Shown here piece after piece: positions 54,647 through 63,426 of a DNA stretch of 64,000 nucleotides (within the stretch, counting starts at the first letter, position 1; each line of letters begins with the position of its first letter). The position numbers and the translations under genes are program-made. The notes below the pieces were generated by a model. The model saw nothing but the letters and a program-made list of their open reading frames with translations. It searched no databases and had not been told where the DNA came from. Source of the DNA: Rhodospirillales bacterium 24-66-33 (GTDB taxonomy: Bacteria > Pseudomonadota > Alphaproteobacteria > Reyranellales > Reyranellaceae); the NCBI GenBank assembly GCA_002281855.1, contig NCHQ01000003.1, positions 124,001 to 188,000 of the forward strand, written 5' to 3'.

Positions 54647-55624
54647 CTAGCCCTCGACCTTGATGTTGTTTTCCTTGACGACCTTGGTCCAGCGTTCGGT
54701 CTCGAACTTGACCCGGTCGAGATAGGCCTGCGGCGTGCTGCCCGTCGTGAAGAAGCCGAGTTCGGCGAACCGCTTCTTGACCGCCGGATCCTTCAGCGTC
54801 TGGAGGCAAAGCGCATTCAGCTTCTCGACGATCGGCGCCGGCAGGCCGGCCGGCCCCACCAACCCGAAGAACGCTGCGCTCTCCAGATCCTTCATGCCGA
54901 GTTCGGCAACGGTCGGAACGTCGGGACAGACGGCCGAGCGCTCGGGCGAGGCGACAGCGATGCCGGTCAGTCGGCCGGCCGCCACGTGGGTGCCGGTCGG
55001 CAGCACGACGTCGATCATGATCGGCACGTGGCCACCCATCACGTCGCGCAGGGCATCCGCCGCGCCCTTGTAGCTCACGCTCTCCAGATTGAGCTTGTTG
55101 CGGGTGCGGAAGAGTTCGCCCCAGAGATGCGGCTGGTTGCCCATGCCCGACGTGGCGTAGCGCACGCGCTGCGGCTGCTTGTTCACCCATTCGGCGAACT
55201 CGGCGTAGTTCTTGGCCGGCAACGCCTTGCCGTCGATCGCCAGAAGATCGGGGATGTCGACCAGGGTCGAGATCATCTGGAAATCCTTGAGCGGATCGAA
55301 GGGCTGCTTCATCCCGAGGGCGACATTGGTCGCCATCGTCGCGGCGCCCAGCAGCAGCGTGTTGCCGTCGGGCTTGGCCTTGGCCACCACATCCATGCCG
55401 ATGATGGTATTGCCGCCACCCTTGTTCTCGACGATGACCTGCTGGCCGAGCATGCCCGACAGTTTCTCTGCGACGATGCGGGCGGCCGTGTCAGTCGAAC
55501 CGCCGGCAGCATAGGGCACGACCAGCCGGATCGGCTGGCTTGGCCAGGCCTGCGCCCGCACCGATGAGGCCCCGACGATCGTCCAGCCGGCGGCCCCCGC
55601 CAATACACCACGTCTCTTGATCAT
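54647..55624 (-). CDS. Tripartite tricarboxylate transporter binding protein (Bug/TctC family), Tat signal
   Basis: 325-residue periplasmic binding protein. The N-terminus MIKRRGVLAGAAGWTIVGAS has a twin-arginine-like signal. Typical Bug elements are QPIRLVVPYAAGGSTDTAAR, VVENKGGGNTIIG-like IVENKGGGNTIIGMD, GKLRALA-like YATSGMGNQPHLWGEL and the VAELG region. No TctAB membrane genes are near, common for Bug proteins. The adjacency to alkylsulfatase (five bases) suggests a related ligand or a sensing role. Confidence 0.9.
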   Translation of the reverse strand: MIKRRGVLAGAAGWTIVGASSVRAQAWPSQPIRLVVPYAAGGSTDTAARIVAEKLSGMLGQQVIVENKGGGNTIIGMDVVAKAKPDGNTLLLGAATMATNVALGMKQPFDPLKDFQMISTLVDIPDLLAIDGKALPAKNYAEFAEWVNKQPQRVRYATSGMGNQPHLWGELFRTRNKLNLESVSYKGAADALRDVMGGHVPIMIDVVLPTGTHVAAGRLTGIAVASPERSAVCPDVPTVAELGMKDLESAAFFGLVGPAGLPAPIVEKLNALCLQTLKDPAVKKRFAELGFFTTGSTPQAYLDRVKFETERWTKVVKENNIKVEG

Positions 55625-55718
55625 GATCCTGCCCTCGCTGTTTTCGTTTGGCGGCAGGATCGCAAACGCGCGACGGCCACGCAATGCGCGCGCGGCCGTC
55701 GTTTTGCAGGGAGACTTG

Positions 55719-56912
55719 CTACTCGGCGGGCTTCGGTGCCGCAGAAGCGGCATGCACATCGCTCTCGCTGGGCAGCATCGACAGGGCGAGGAACGAGCAA
55801 AAAGCTACGCCCGCCAGCACCGAGAGCAGAACGGGGAAGCCCGCATCCTTCACCGCCGGGCCGATCAACGCCACGACGAAGGAGCTGACGCCGAAGCCGA
55901 TCGCCAGGCGGACGCCGGTGACCCGGCTGCGCATGCGGTCGTCGATGTAGCGCACGATCATCGCATCGGTGAAGGGAATGGCGCCGAACACCAGCAGCAT
56001 GAAGGCGATCGCGGTGAAGAACAGCGCCCAGCCCTCGACCTGCGAGGCGATCAGGAACAGCGGCACCTGCAGCAGCACGATCGGCAGATAGATGTTCTTC
56101 AGCGGGTACCGGTCGATCATCTTGCCGACCACGAGCTGGGCGAGCGAAGCCAGCGCGAAGATGACGAACAGCATCGTGGCCAGCATCGCCGGATCCTGCG
56201 CGATAGCCTTGGCGCGGTTGGCCAGAAGCTCGCCGTTTCCATTGGTCGTGAAGTTGAAGATGATGCTGCCGGTCACCGCCGTGAAGGTCATGATCCCGAA
56301 TACACGCGCCATAACCGACGGTGGCAGGTCGAGCATCTTGGCCTTGCGCTTGGCCGGCGCCTCTTCCTCGCGCGGCACCAGGACGACGAACGCCACAGCG
56401 CAGATCAGGCAGATCACACCGGGGATGATGAACGCCGCCTGCCAGCCGAAGCGCTGGGCGATGTAGACCGAGAGGCCCGCCGCGATGGCGATGCCCATGT
56501 TGCCAGCCAGGCCGTTCACGCCGATCGTGAAGCCCGGGTTTTTGGCCTTCTGGACCAGCATCGGGATTCCGACCGGGTGATAGATCGAGGCGAAGGCGCC
56601 CATGAGCGTCAGCGCCGCGCCGATCTGCCATTTGTTGGTACAGAGCGCGATGATCAGGGCGGAGACGCCCATGCCTACGAAGAAGATCACCATCATGATC
56701 CAGCGACCCCAATGGTCGCCCAGCCGGCCGCTGACGATCGAGCCGGCGCCGAACATGAAGAGCGCGCCGTAGTTGAACGGCGTGAGCTCGGTCCACTCGA
56801 CGCCCCACACCCCGGCGATCACGCCCCAGGAATAGGCAAAGACCACCAGGATCCAATGATCCATCGCGTGGCCTATGTTGAGCAGGAGAGAGGTTGGGCT
56901 GCTGTGGCTCAT
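55719..56912 (-). CDS. Major facilitator superfamily transporter
   Basis: 397-residue inner-membrane transporter with twelve hydrophobic segments. The A-like motif between TM2 and TM3 is SIVSGRLGDHWGRW, and the N-terminus MSHSSPTSLLLNIGHAMDHW resembles fosmidomycin-resistance/FSR-type MFS proteins. It is divergent from the AraC-type regulator with 70 bases between start codons and precedes the TctC and sulfatase genes on the same strand. Uptake of the sulfate ester or export of products are both possible. Confidence 0.88.
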   Translation of the reverse strand: MSHSSPTSLLLNIGHAMDHWILVVFAYSWGVIAGVWGVEWTELTPFNYGALFMFGAGSIVSGRLGDHWGRWIMMVIFFVGMGVSALIIALCTNKWQIGAALTLMGAFASIYHPVGIPMLVQKAKNPGFTIGVNGLAGNMGIAIAAGLSVYIAQRFGWQAAFIIPGVICLICAVAFVVLVPREEEAPAKRKAKMLDLPPSVMARVFGIMTFTAVTGSIIFNFTTNGNGELLANRAKAIAQDPAMLATMLFVIFALASLAQLVVGKMIDRYPLKNIYLPIVLLQVPLFLIASQVEGWALFFTAIAFMLLVFGAIPFTDAMIVRYIDDRMRSRVTGVRLAIGFGVSSFVVALIGPAVKDAGFPVLLSVLAGVAFCSFLALSMLPSESDVHAASAAPKPAE

Positions 56913-56970
56913 CTTGTTGTTCCTCCAGGACGCCGAGACTAGGCTTGGTCTGCCTGTCTGGCTTGCGCTA

Positions 56971-56981
56971 TGTTGCCAACA
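56971..56981. promoter_or_regulatory. Short inverted repeat before the AraC-type gene
   Basis: TGTTGCCAACA (arms TGTTG/CAACA) ends one base before the ATG of the AraC-type gene, in the 70-base divergent gap with the MFS gene. It could be an autoregulatory site; a 5-bp arm is weak evidence. Confidence 0.25.
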
Positions 56982-56982
56982 A

Positions 56983-57825
56983 ATGTCGCAAAAACGCCAA
57001 GCCGGCCTGCGGTCGACGAATCCCGAGGATTACCAGCACGTGCCGCGGGCGGTCGCGGCCATGCCCAAGGACTTCCCCGACGGTTTCGAGATCTCGCCGC
57101 ACCGTCATCGCCGGGCCCAGCTCATTTACGCGACCGCCGGCACGATGCGCATCTCCACGGAGGAAGCCGTCTGGGTCGTCCCTCCCCAGCGCGCGCTGTG
57201 GATGCCGCCCGGCATCCACCATTCGATCGTGATGTCCGGCGACGTGACGATGCGCACTCTCTATCTGCGCCAGGATGCGGCGGCCGGCATGCCGGATGTG
57301 TGCCGCGTCTTGCACATATCTCCCCTGCTGCGCGAACTGATCGTGCGCGCGACCGAAATGCCGGTGGACTATGACGAGCGCGGCGCGGCGGGCCATATCG
57401 TGGCCCTGATCCTCGACGAGTTGCACCGCGGACCGTCCTTGCCGCTGCACCTTCCGATGCCGCGCGACAAGCGCCTGCATCGCCTCTGCGCGGCCCTGCT
57501 CGCCCAACCGGGTGATCAGCGCACCCTGGAAGAGTGGGCCGGTTGGGCGAATGCGAGCCCCCGGACGCTGGCCCGCCTGTTCATGACGGAGACCGGCTTG
57601 ACCTTCGGCGCCTGGCGCCAGCAGGCCCGCGTGCTCGAAGCGATGGGCCGACTGGGCGGCGGCCAGGCCGTCACAGAGGTCGCCCTCGAGCTCGGCTATG
57701 ACAGCGTGAGCGCCTTCAGCGCCATGTTCCGGCGCGCCTCGGGGGCTTCACCCAGCGCCTACCGCCCGTCCCGGCAAGACCCTCCGGGGCGTGCGGGTTT
57801 TTCCCGCGCGTTTGCAAATGGTTAG
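56983..57825 (+). CDS. AraC-family transcriptional regulator with cupin sensor domain
   Basis: 280-residue regulator. The N-terminal AraC-type cupin (about 25-110) shows ISPHRHRRAQLIYATAGTMRI and ALWMPPGIHHSI, as in the AraC_binding/cupin_6 group. The C-terminal pair of HTHs (about 170-265) has LEEWAGWANASPRTLARLFMTETGLTF-like first helices and the signature TEVALELGYDSVSAFSAMFRR. The start at 56983 (MSQKRQAG) is the first after the divergent promoter gap. It probably controls the divergent MFS-TctC-sulfatase genes and perhaps the Liv-GMC cluster beyond. Confidence 0.9.
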   Translation: MSQKRQAGLRSTNPEDYQHVPRAVAAMPKDFPDGFEISPHRHRRAQLIYATAGTMRISTEEAVWVVPPQRALWMPPGIHHSIVMSGDVTMRTLYLRQDAAAGMPDVCRVLHISPLLRELIVRATEMPVDYDERGAAGHIVALILDELHRGPSLPLHLPMPRDKRLHRLCAALLAQPGDQRTLEEWAGWANASPRTLARLFMTETGLTFGAWRQQARVLEAMGRLGGGQAVTEVALELGYDSVSAFSAMFRRASGASPSAYRPSRQDPPGRAGFSRAFANG

Positions 57826-57866
57826 CGCTTGACGCTGGATGGTAATAATCCCCCAATGCGCCCCCC

Positions 57867-57884
57867 GTTTAGGGTAATCTAAAC
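57867..57884. promoter_or_regulatory. Inverted repeat upstream of the KOR operon
   Basis: GTTTAG-N6-CTAAAC lies 50 bases before the first gene start. Its TTTAG...CTAAA core resembles the iron-control element bound by Irr in alphaproteobacteria (TTTAGAA...TTCTAAA), but the inner bases differ and the gap is one base shorter. Iron control of an Fe-S-rich operon would make sense; this is only a resemblance. Confidence 0.35.
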
Positions 57885-57934
57885 CGTCGTTTACCAGTTT
57901 CTTGAGTCGCCGCTCCCGCCGCCGCCTGGAGTTT

Positions 57935-59752
57935 ATGTTGAAGCCGACTGACATCGCCAATCCCGACTACTTTCATAAAGTCGTCGATTGCCAATGGGCC
58001 TGTCCTGCCCATACCCCCGTCCCCGAGTACATCAGGCTGATCGCGCACGGACGTTACTCCGATGCGTACATGATCAACTGGAAGTCCAACGTGTTCCCGG
58101 GAATCCTCGGCCGGACCTGCGACCGTCCCTGCGAGCCCGCCTGTCGGCGCAGCCGCGTCGAGGACGAGACGCTGGTGAAGGGCAAGAAGGAGCCGGTCGC
58201 GATCTGCCGCCTGAAGCGCGTCGCCGCCGACTACAAGGACGACGACGACATCAATTCCAAGATGCCCAAGGCGGCGGAGAAGAACGGCAGGCGCGTGGCC
58301 TGCATCGGCGGCGGCCCCTCCTCGCTCACGGTGGCGCGCGACCTCGCCGTGCTGGGCTACGAGATCGTCATCTACGACCAGGACCCCAAGCTCGGCGGCT
58401 TCATCCGCACGCAGATCCCGCACTTCCGTCTCCCTGAGTCGGTGATCGACGAGGAAGTCGGCTACATCACCGGCATCGGCAACATCGAGTTCCGCCACCA
58501 GAGGGTCGACTCGCTGAAGGCCGTGCTGGCCGAAGGCTACGACGCGGTGTTCGTGGGCTCGGGCGCGCCGCGCGGCCGCGATCTCGACGTGCCGGGCCGC
58601 AAGGAAGCCGGCGCCAACATCCATATCGGCCTCGACTGGCTGTCGTCGGTCTCGTTCGGCCACATCGACAAGGTCGGCAAGCGCGTGATCGTGCTGGGCG
58701 GCGGCAACACGGCGATGGATTGCTGCCGCACCGCCCGCCGCCTCGGCGGCGAGGACGTGAAGGTGATCGTCCGCTCCGGCTTCGACGAGATGAAGGCGTC
58801 GCCCTGGGAGAAGGAAGACGCGATCGGCGAGGACATTCCCATCCTCAACATGCTCGTCCCGAAGGAAGTCCGTCACGAGGGCGGCAAGATCAAGGGCGTG
58901 GTGTTCGAGAAGGTGGTCGCGAAGTACGACGACAAGGGTCGCCGCTCGCTGGTGCCGTCGGGCGAGCCCGACGAGTTCCACGAATGCGATGACGTGCTGG
59001 TCGCGATCGGCCAGGAGAACGCCTTCCCGTGGATCGAGAAGGACGCCGGCATCGAGTTCGACAAGTGGGGCCTGCCCCAGCTCAACGAGAAGACGTTCGC
59101 CAGCACGCATCCGAAGGTCTTCTTCGGCGGCGACGCGGCCTTCGGGCCGAAGAACATCATCTGGGCGGCCGCGCACGGCCACGAGGCCGCGACCTCCATC
59201 CACAAGATGCTGATCGGCGAGAACCCCGAGGAGCGTCCGGCGCCCGGCGTCAACGTCGCCAGCCAGAAGATGGGCATCCACGAGTGGAGCTACGACAACG
59301 CCCCCACCATCGACCATCGCCTCAAGGTTCCGCATCGCCCCAAGAAGGAGGCGCTGAAGGACATCATGGCCGAGGTCGAGCTGGGCTTCGATCCGCAGCT
59401 CGCCTTCAAGGAAGCCCAGCGCTGCCTCAACTGCGACGTCCAGACCGTGTTCACCGGCCAGCTCTGCATCGAATGCGACGCCTGCGTCGACATCTGCCCG
59501 ATGGACTGCATCACCTTCACCGAGAACGGTGAGGAAAAGGATCTGCGCACGCGCCTAACGGCGCCGGCGATGAACCCGACACAGGACCTCTATATCGGCG
59601 ACGGCCTCAAGACCCAGCGGGTCATGGTCAAGGACGAGGATGTCTGCCTGCACTGCGGCCTGTGTGCCGAACGCTGCCCGACCGGCGCATGGGACATGCG
59701 CAAGTACTACATCGAAATGACACACGCGGAGCACGCATGCCGCAAGCAATAG
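57935..59752 (+). CDS. GltD-like FAD/NAD(P) oxidoreductase with C-terminal ferredoxin domain
   Basis: 605-residue electron-transfer flavoprotein. An N-terminal Cys region (CQWACPAHTPVPEYI, GILGRTCDRPCEPACRR; about 20-80) matches the Fe-S helical domain of glutamate synthase small chain. Two dinucleotide folds follow: FAD (ACIGGGPSSLTVARDL) and NAD(P) (VIVLGGGNTAMDCCRTARRLG), with ATSIHKML after the second. The C-terminus holds two 4Fe-4S motifs, CIECDACVDICPMDC and CLHCGLCAERCPTG. The start at 57935 follows GGAG. The 3' end overlaps the next gene by 16 bases; it is likely the electron-accepting subunit of the oxidoreductase coded downstream. Confidence 0.88.
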   Translation: MLKPTDIANPDYFHKVVDCQWACPAHTPVPEYIRLIAHGRYSDAYMINWKSNVFPGILGRTCDRPCEPACRRSRVEDETLVKGKKEPVAICRLKRVAADYKDDDDINSKMPKAAEKNGRRVACIGGGPSSLTVARDLAVLGYEIVIYDQDPKLGGFIRTQIPHFRLPESVIDEEVGYITGIGNIEFRHQRVDSLKAVLAEGYDAVFVGSGAPRGRDLDVPGRKEAGANIHIGLDWLSSVSFGHIDKVGKRVIVLGGGNTAMDCCRTARRLGGEDVKVIVRSGFDEMKASPWEKEDAIGEDIPILNMLVPKEVRHEGGKIKGVVFEKVVAKYDDKGRRSLVPSGEPDEFHECDDVLVAIGQENAFPWIEKDAGIEFDKWGLPQLNEKTFASTHPKVFFGGDAAFGPKNIIWAAAHGHEAATSIHKMLIGENPEERPAPGVNVASQKMGIHEWSYDNAPTIDHRLKVPHRPKKEALKDIMAEVELGFDPQLAFKEAQRCLNCDVQTVFTGQLCIECDACVDICPMDCITFTENGEEKDLRTRLTAPAMNPTQDLYIGDGLKTQRVMVKDEDVCLHCGLCAERCPTGAWDMRKYYIEMTHAEHACRKQ

Positions 59753-61581
59753 CCGCCGTTAACGATTTCGTCGTCAAGTTCGCGAACGTCAACGGATCCG
59801 GATCGGCCTCGGCCAACGAACTCTTCGCCCGGTCGATCCTGCGCATGGGCGTGCCCGTCAGCCCGCGCAACATCTTCCCCTCGAACATCCAGGGCCTGCC
59901 GACCTGGTATGAGGTGCGCGTCACCGAGAAGGGTCATCTCGGACGGCGCGGCGGCGTCGACATGATGGTCGCGATGAACCCGCAGACCTGGGCCGAGGAC
60001 GTGAAGGAGATCACGCCCGGCGGCTACCTGTTCTACGATTCGACCAAGCCCATGCCGTCGTCGATGTTCCGCGAGGACATCAACGTTATCGGCGTGCCGC
60101 TGACGGCGATCACCAACGCCACCTACTCCGACGCCCGCCAGCGCCAGCTCTTCAAGAACATCATCTATGTCGGCGCGCTCTCGGTGCTGCTCGACATCGA
60201 CGAGAAGGAGATCCAGCGGCTGTTCGGCGAGCAGTTCAAGGGCAAGGAAAAGCTCATCGATTCCAACGTCAAGGCGATGAACCTTGGCCGCGACTGGGTG
60301 AAGCAGCATGTCGATCCCGACCTGGTGAAGCTCAAGGTGCGTCATGCCGACAATGTCGGCGACCGCATCTTCGTCGAGGGCAACAGCGCAGCCGCGCTCG
60401 GTGCCGTCTATGGCGGCGCCACGGTCTGCGCCTGGTACCCGATCACGCCGTCTTCCTCGCTGGCCGAGGCCTTCCAGAGCCATTGCAAGAAGTTCCGGCA
60501 CGACAAGGTGACCGGCAAGGCCAAGTACGCGATCGTGCAGGCCGAGGACGAACTGGCTTCGATCGGCATGGTGATCGGCGCCGCCTGGAACGGCGCGCGC
60601 TCCTTCACCGCCACGTCCGGCCCCGGCATCTCGCTGATGACCGAGTTCATCGGCCTCGCGTACTTCGCCGAAGTCCCGGCGGTGCTGGTGAACGTGCAGC
60701 GCGGCGGCCCCTCGACCGGCATGCCGACGCGCACGCAGCAGTCGGACCTGCTGGGCTGCGCCTACGCGTCGAACGGCGACACCAAGCACGTGCTGCTGTT
60801 CCCCGAGGATCCGCGCGAGTGCTTCGAGTTCACCGCCGACGCCCTCGACCTCGCCGACCGGCTGCAGACCCCGGTGTTCGTCATGACCGATCTCGACATC
60901 GGCATGAACCACCGGCTGTGCAAGCCGTTCGCCTGGGACGAAAGCCGCGTCCTCGACCGCGGCAAGGTGATGACCGCCGAGGACCTCGAGGCCGGCAAGA
61001 CCTTCGGCCGCTACCTCGACGTCGATGGCGACGGCATCCCGTTCCGCACCTATCCGGGCACACACCCGACCAAGGGCTCCTACTTCACGCGCGGCACGAC
61101 CAAGGACGAGTTCGCGCGCTACTCGGAGGAAGGCCCCGTCTATGTGCGCAACATGGAGCGGCTGCAGAAGAAATGGGAGACCGCGAAGAAGATCGCGCCG
61201 CAGCCGCTGCGCTATTCCTCGCCCAAGCCGACCCGCTTCGGCGTGATCTACTTCGGCTCGACGAGCCCGGCGATGGACGAGGCGCTCGACCATCTCGAGG
61301 CCGAGGGCCATCACGTCAACGCGCTGCGCGTTCGGTCCTTCCCCTTTGCGCAGAGTGTCGAGGATTTCATCCACGAGCACGATCGCGTCTTCGTCGTCGA
61401 GCAGAACCGCGACGCCCAGCTGCGCACCATGCTGCTCAGCGAATACACGCTCGACGCGCGCAAGATCGTGCCCGTCCTGCACTATGACGGCACGCCGATC
61501 ACAGCGCGCTTCATCGCGACCGACATCGCCACCAAGCTCGGTCAGTTCAAGGTTGTCTCGTTCGACAAGGCCGCGTCATGA
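59737..61581 (+). CDS. 2-Oxoacid:acceptor oxidoreductase, fused gamma-alpha subunit
   Basis: 614-residue subunit of a thiamine-diphosphate 2-oxoacid:ferredoxin oxidoreductase. The gamma-like domain (about 1-190) shows VNGSGSASANELFARSILRMG and HLGRRGGVDMMVAMNP. The alpha domain (about 205-610) has GNSAAALGAVYGG, the substrate-binding YPITPSSSLAEAF and the pyrimidine-site QAEDELASIGMVIGAAWNGA. Gamma-alpha fusion is typical of KorA-type 2-oxoglutarate enzymes. The ATG at 59737 lies inside the upstream gene and is preceded by GGAG; the next gene's start overlaps its stop by four bases. Confidence 0.92.
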   Translation: MPQAIAAVNDFVVKFANVNGSGSASANELFARSILRMGVPVSPRNIFPSNIQGLPTWYEVRVTEKGHLGRRGGVDMMVAMNPQTWAEDVKEITPGGYLFYDSTKPMPSSMFREDINVIGVPLTAITNATYSDARQRQLFKNIIYVGALSVLLDIDEKEIQRLFGEQFKGKEKLIDSNVKAMNLGRDWVKQHVDPDLVKLKVRHADNVGDRIFVEGNSAAALGAVYGGATVCAWYPITPSSSLAEAFQSHCKKFRHDKVTGKAKYAIVQAEDELASIGMVIGAAWNGARSFTATSGPGISLMTEFIGLAYFAEVPAVLVNVQRGGPSTGMPTRTQQSDLLGCAYASNGDTKHVLLFPEDPRECFEFTADALDLADRLQTPVFVMTDLDIGMNHRLCKPFAWDESRVLDRGKVMTAEDLEAGKTFGRYLDVDGDGIPFRTYPGTHPTKGSYFTRGTTKDEFARYSEEGPVYVRNMERLQKKWETAKKIAPQPLRYSSPKPTRFGVIYFGSTSPAMDEALDHLEAEGHHVNALRVRSFPFAQSVEDFIHEHDRVFVVEQNRDAQLRTMLLSEYTLDARKIVPVLHYDGTPITARFIATDIATKLGQFKVVSFDKAAS

Positions 61582-62633
61582 CCTACATCGCCAAGCCCCG
61601 TCTCCATCACCCCTCGCTGGTCAAGAACAAGGCGGGCTTCACGCGCCGCGACTACGAGGGCGCCGTCTCGACGCTCTGCGCCGGCTGCGGCCACGACTCG
61701 ATCAGCGCCGCGATCATCCAGGCCTGCTACGAGCTCGACATCCTGCCGCACCAGGTCGCCAAGCTCTCGGGCATCGGCTGTTCGTCCAAGGCGCCGACCT
61801 ACTTCGTGGGCGCCAGCCACGGCTTTAACACCGTGCACGGCCGCATGCCCTCGGTGATGACCGGCGCCAACCTGGCCAACCGCGACCTGATCTACATGGG
61901 CGTGTCGGGCGACGGCGATTCCGCCTCGATCGGCCTTGGCCAGTTCGCCCACGTCATGCGGCGCGGCGTGAACATGACCTACATCGTCATGAACAACGGC
62001 GTGTACGGCCTCACCAAGGGCCAGTTCTCGGCCACCGCCGACAAGGGCTCGATCAGCAAGAAGGGCGTCTCCAATCCCGATTCGTCGATCGACATGGTAT
62101 CGCTGGCCATCCTGATGGGCGCCACCTTCGTCGGCCGCTCCTTCTCGGGCGACAAGCACCAGCTGGTGCCGCTGATCAAGGCGGCGATGGACCACAAGGG
62201 CGCGGCCTTCCTCGACGTCATCAGCCCCTGCGTGGCCTTCAACAACCATGCGGGCTCGACCAAGAGCTACGACTATGTGCGCGAGCACAACGAGGCGCTG
62301 AACCGCATCGACTTCATCGAGACCCGCGAGGAGATCACCACCTCCTACGATCCCGGCACCACGAAGATCGTGCGGCAGCATGACGGCTCGATCCTGCGCC
62401 TGCGCAAGCTCGGCGAGGACTACGATCCGTCCGACAAGGTCGCGGCCGTGAAGCGCGTCCAGGAAGGCCTGCATGCCGGCGAGGTCGTGACCGGCCTGCT
62501 CTATGTCGATCCGACCCCGAGCGACCTGCATGCCAACCTCAACACGGTCGACGTGCCGCTGAACACGCTGAACGCCCCGGAGCTTTGCCCCGGCACCTCG
62601 GCGCTCGACAAGATCAACGCGAGCCTGCGCTGA
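61578..62633 (+). CDS. 2-Oxoacid:acceptor oxidoreductase, beta subunit (TPP-binding)
   Basis: 351-residue catalytic subunit. The Cys pair in LCAGCGHDS and the GIGCSSKAPTYF motif bind the 4Fe-4S cluster together with a third Cys (SPCVAFNNH). Thiamine diphosphate is bound by GVSGDGDSASIGLGQ and IVMNNGVYGLTKGQ. These match KorB-type 2-oxoglutarate oxidoreductases and not the larger fused pyruvate enzymes. 2-Oxoglutarate is the likely substrate by subunit layout, though branched-chain 2-oxoacids or pyruvate cannot be ruled out. Confidence 0.92.
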   Translation: MTYIAKPRLHHPSLVKNKAGFTRRDYEGAVSTLCAGCGHDSISAAIIQACYELDILPHQVAKLSGIGCSSKAPTYFVGASHGFNTVHGRMPSVMTGANLANRDLIYMGVSGDGDSASIGLGQFAHVMRRGVNMTYIVMNNGVYGLTKGQFSATADKGSISKKGVSNPDSSIDMVSLAILMGATFVGRSFSGDKHQLVPLIKAAMDHKGAAFLDVISPCVAFNNHAGSTKSYDYVREHNEALNRIDFIETREEITTSYDPGTTKIVRQHDGSILRLRKLGEDYDPSDKVAAVKRVQEGLHAGEVVTGLLYVDPTPSDLHANLNTVDVPLNTLNAPELCPGTSALDKINASLR

Positions 62634-62869
62634 TCCGCTGGCTGGTCGCCCTGCTTGCCGCCCTCGTCGGCGCCTGCGTCGGCGCCGGCCTGATGGCGAT
62701 CGGCCTTGCGATCCTTTTCACCGCGATCTGGGGCTCGTTCGAGGGCTCTGCGGCCATGGGCGGCGTGAGTGTCGGACTGCCGCTCGGTGGTCTGCTGGGG
62801 TTCGGAATTGCGGCTTGGCTCGTCCTCCATTTCTGGAAGCCCTCGCCCGCCCTTCCACCGAAAGCCTGA
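62585..62869 (+). CDS. Small membrane protein downstream of KOR beta (start uncertain)
   Basis: A short open frame with two or three strong hydrophobic segments (LVALLAALVGACVGAGLMAI, AILFTAIWGSF and GLLGFGIAAWLVLHFW) and a Pro-rich tail. The only upstream starts are non-ATG: a TTG at 62585, inside the beta subunit gene, or a CTG near its stop. The hydrophobic pattern favours a real membrane protein coupled to the KOR operon, but no family is recognised and the N-terminus is uncertain. Confidence 0.5.
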   Translation: MPRHLGARQDQREPALIRWLVALLAALVGACVGAGLMAIGLAILFTAIWGSFEGSAAMGGVSVGLPLGGLLGFGIAAWLVLHFWKPSPALPPKA

Positions 62870-62940
62870 CGAGCGTGCCATAGAGCTTTCCGACGGAGAT
62901 TTGAATCGTCGGAATGTTGAGGGGCGCGCAGCACTAGCCT

Positions 62941-63426
62941 CTAGAGGTCGACCCGCTCCTCGGCGACCGACTTGCGTGTCTCCATGTTGAAGCGGCCGGC
63001 ATAGATCGGGCGCTCCGCCGTCGTCGGCCCGGGATACTGCACGATCAGGATCTCGCCGCCGGTCTCGGTCCTGAACTCGCCCTCGAAATGCGGGTCGGGG
63101 TGATAGAGCATCGTGCCCGGCGTGCAGGTGCGGCCGTCGATCACGAAGTCGCCCTTCAGCACCAGCCAGACCTGGGCAAAGCCGTGATAGTGCTCGGGAT
63201 GATGAGCGCCCGGCTCAAGCCGCAGGATTCCGGCGTTGGGCTGCGTCGGGTCTTCGGGGTTCGGATGGAACAGCATCTTGCCGGTCTCGCCCGGCCAGCG
63301 GATCGTTTCCCAGTCGACCTCGTCGAGATGGCGCACCTGGTAGGGCTTGTGATCGCGCCGGGAGGCTTCGCGTGTGGTGGCCAGGCCTGCATTGGCCGCC
63401 GCCGTATCGGGAACATGCTTGCTCAT
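62941..63426 (-). CDS. Cupin-domain protein
   Basis: 161-residue single-cupin protein. Motif 1 is HHPEHYHGFAQVWLVLKGDF (metal-type His-x-Glu/His) and motif 2 is GTMLYHPDPHFEGEF, so a bound metal is plausible. Such proteins include small oxygenases, isomerases and sensors. The ATG at 63426 overlaps the stop of the XRE-cupin regulator by four bases (ATGA), so it is cotranscribed with, and probably functionally linked to, that regulator. Reaction unknown. Confidence 0.82.
   Translation of the reverse strand: MSKHVPDTAAANAGLATTREASRRDHKPYQVRHLDEVDWETIRWPGETGKMLFHPNPEDPTQPNAGILRLEPGAHHPEHYHGFAQVWLVLKGDFVIDGRTCTPGTMLYHPDPHFEGEFRTETGGEILIVQYPGPTTAERPIYAGRFNMETRKSVAEERVDL

Noticed and set aside
57790..57812. 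GCGGG-T5-CCCGC hairpin as a terminator of the AraC-type gene
   Set aside because: It lies inside the coding sequence before the stop and no T-run follows.
57829..57857. TTGACG before the KOR operon as a -35 promoter element
   Set aside because: No acceptable -10 hexamer at 16-18 bases; TAATAA is too close.
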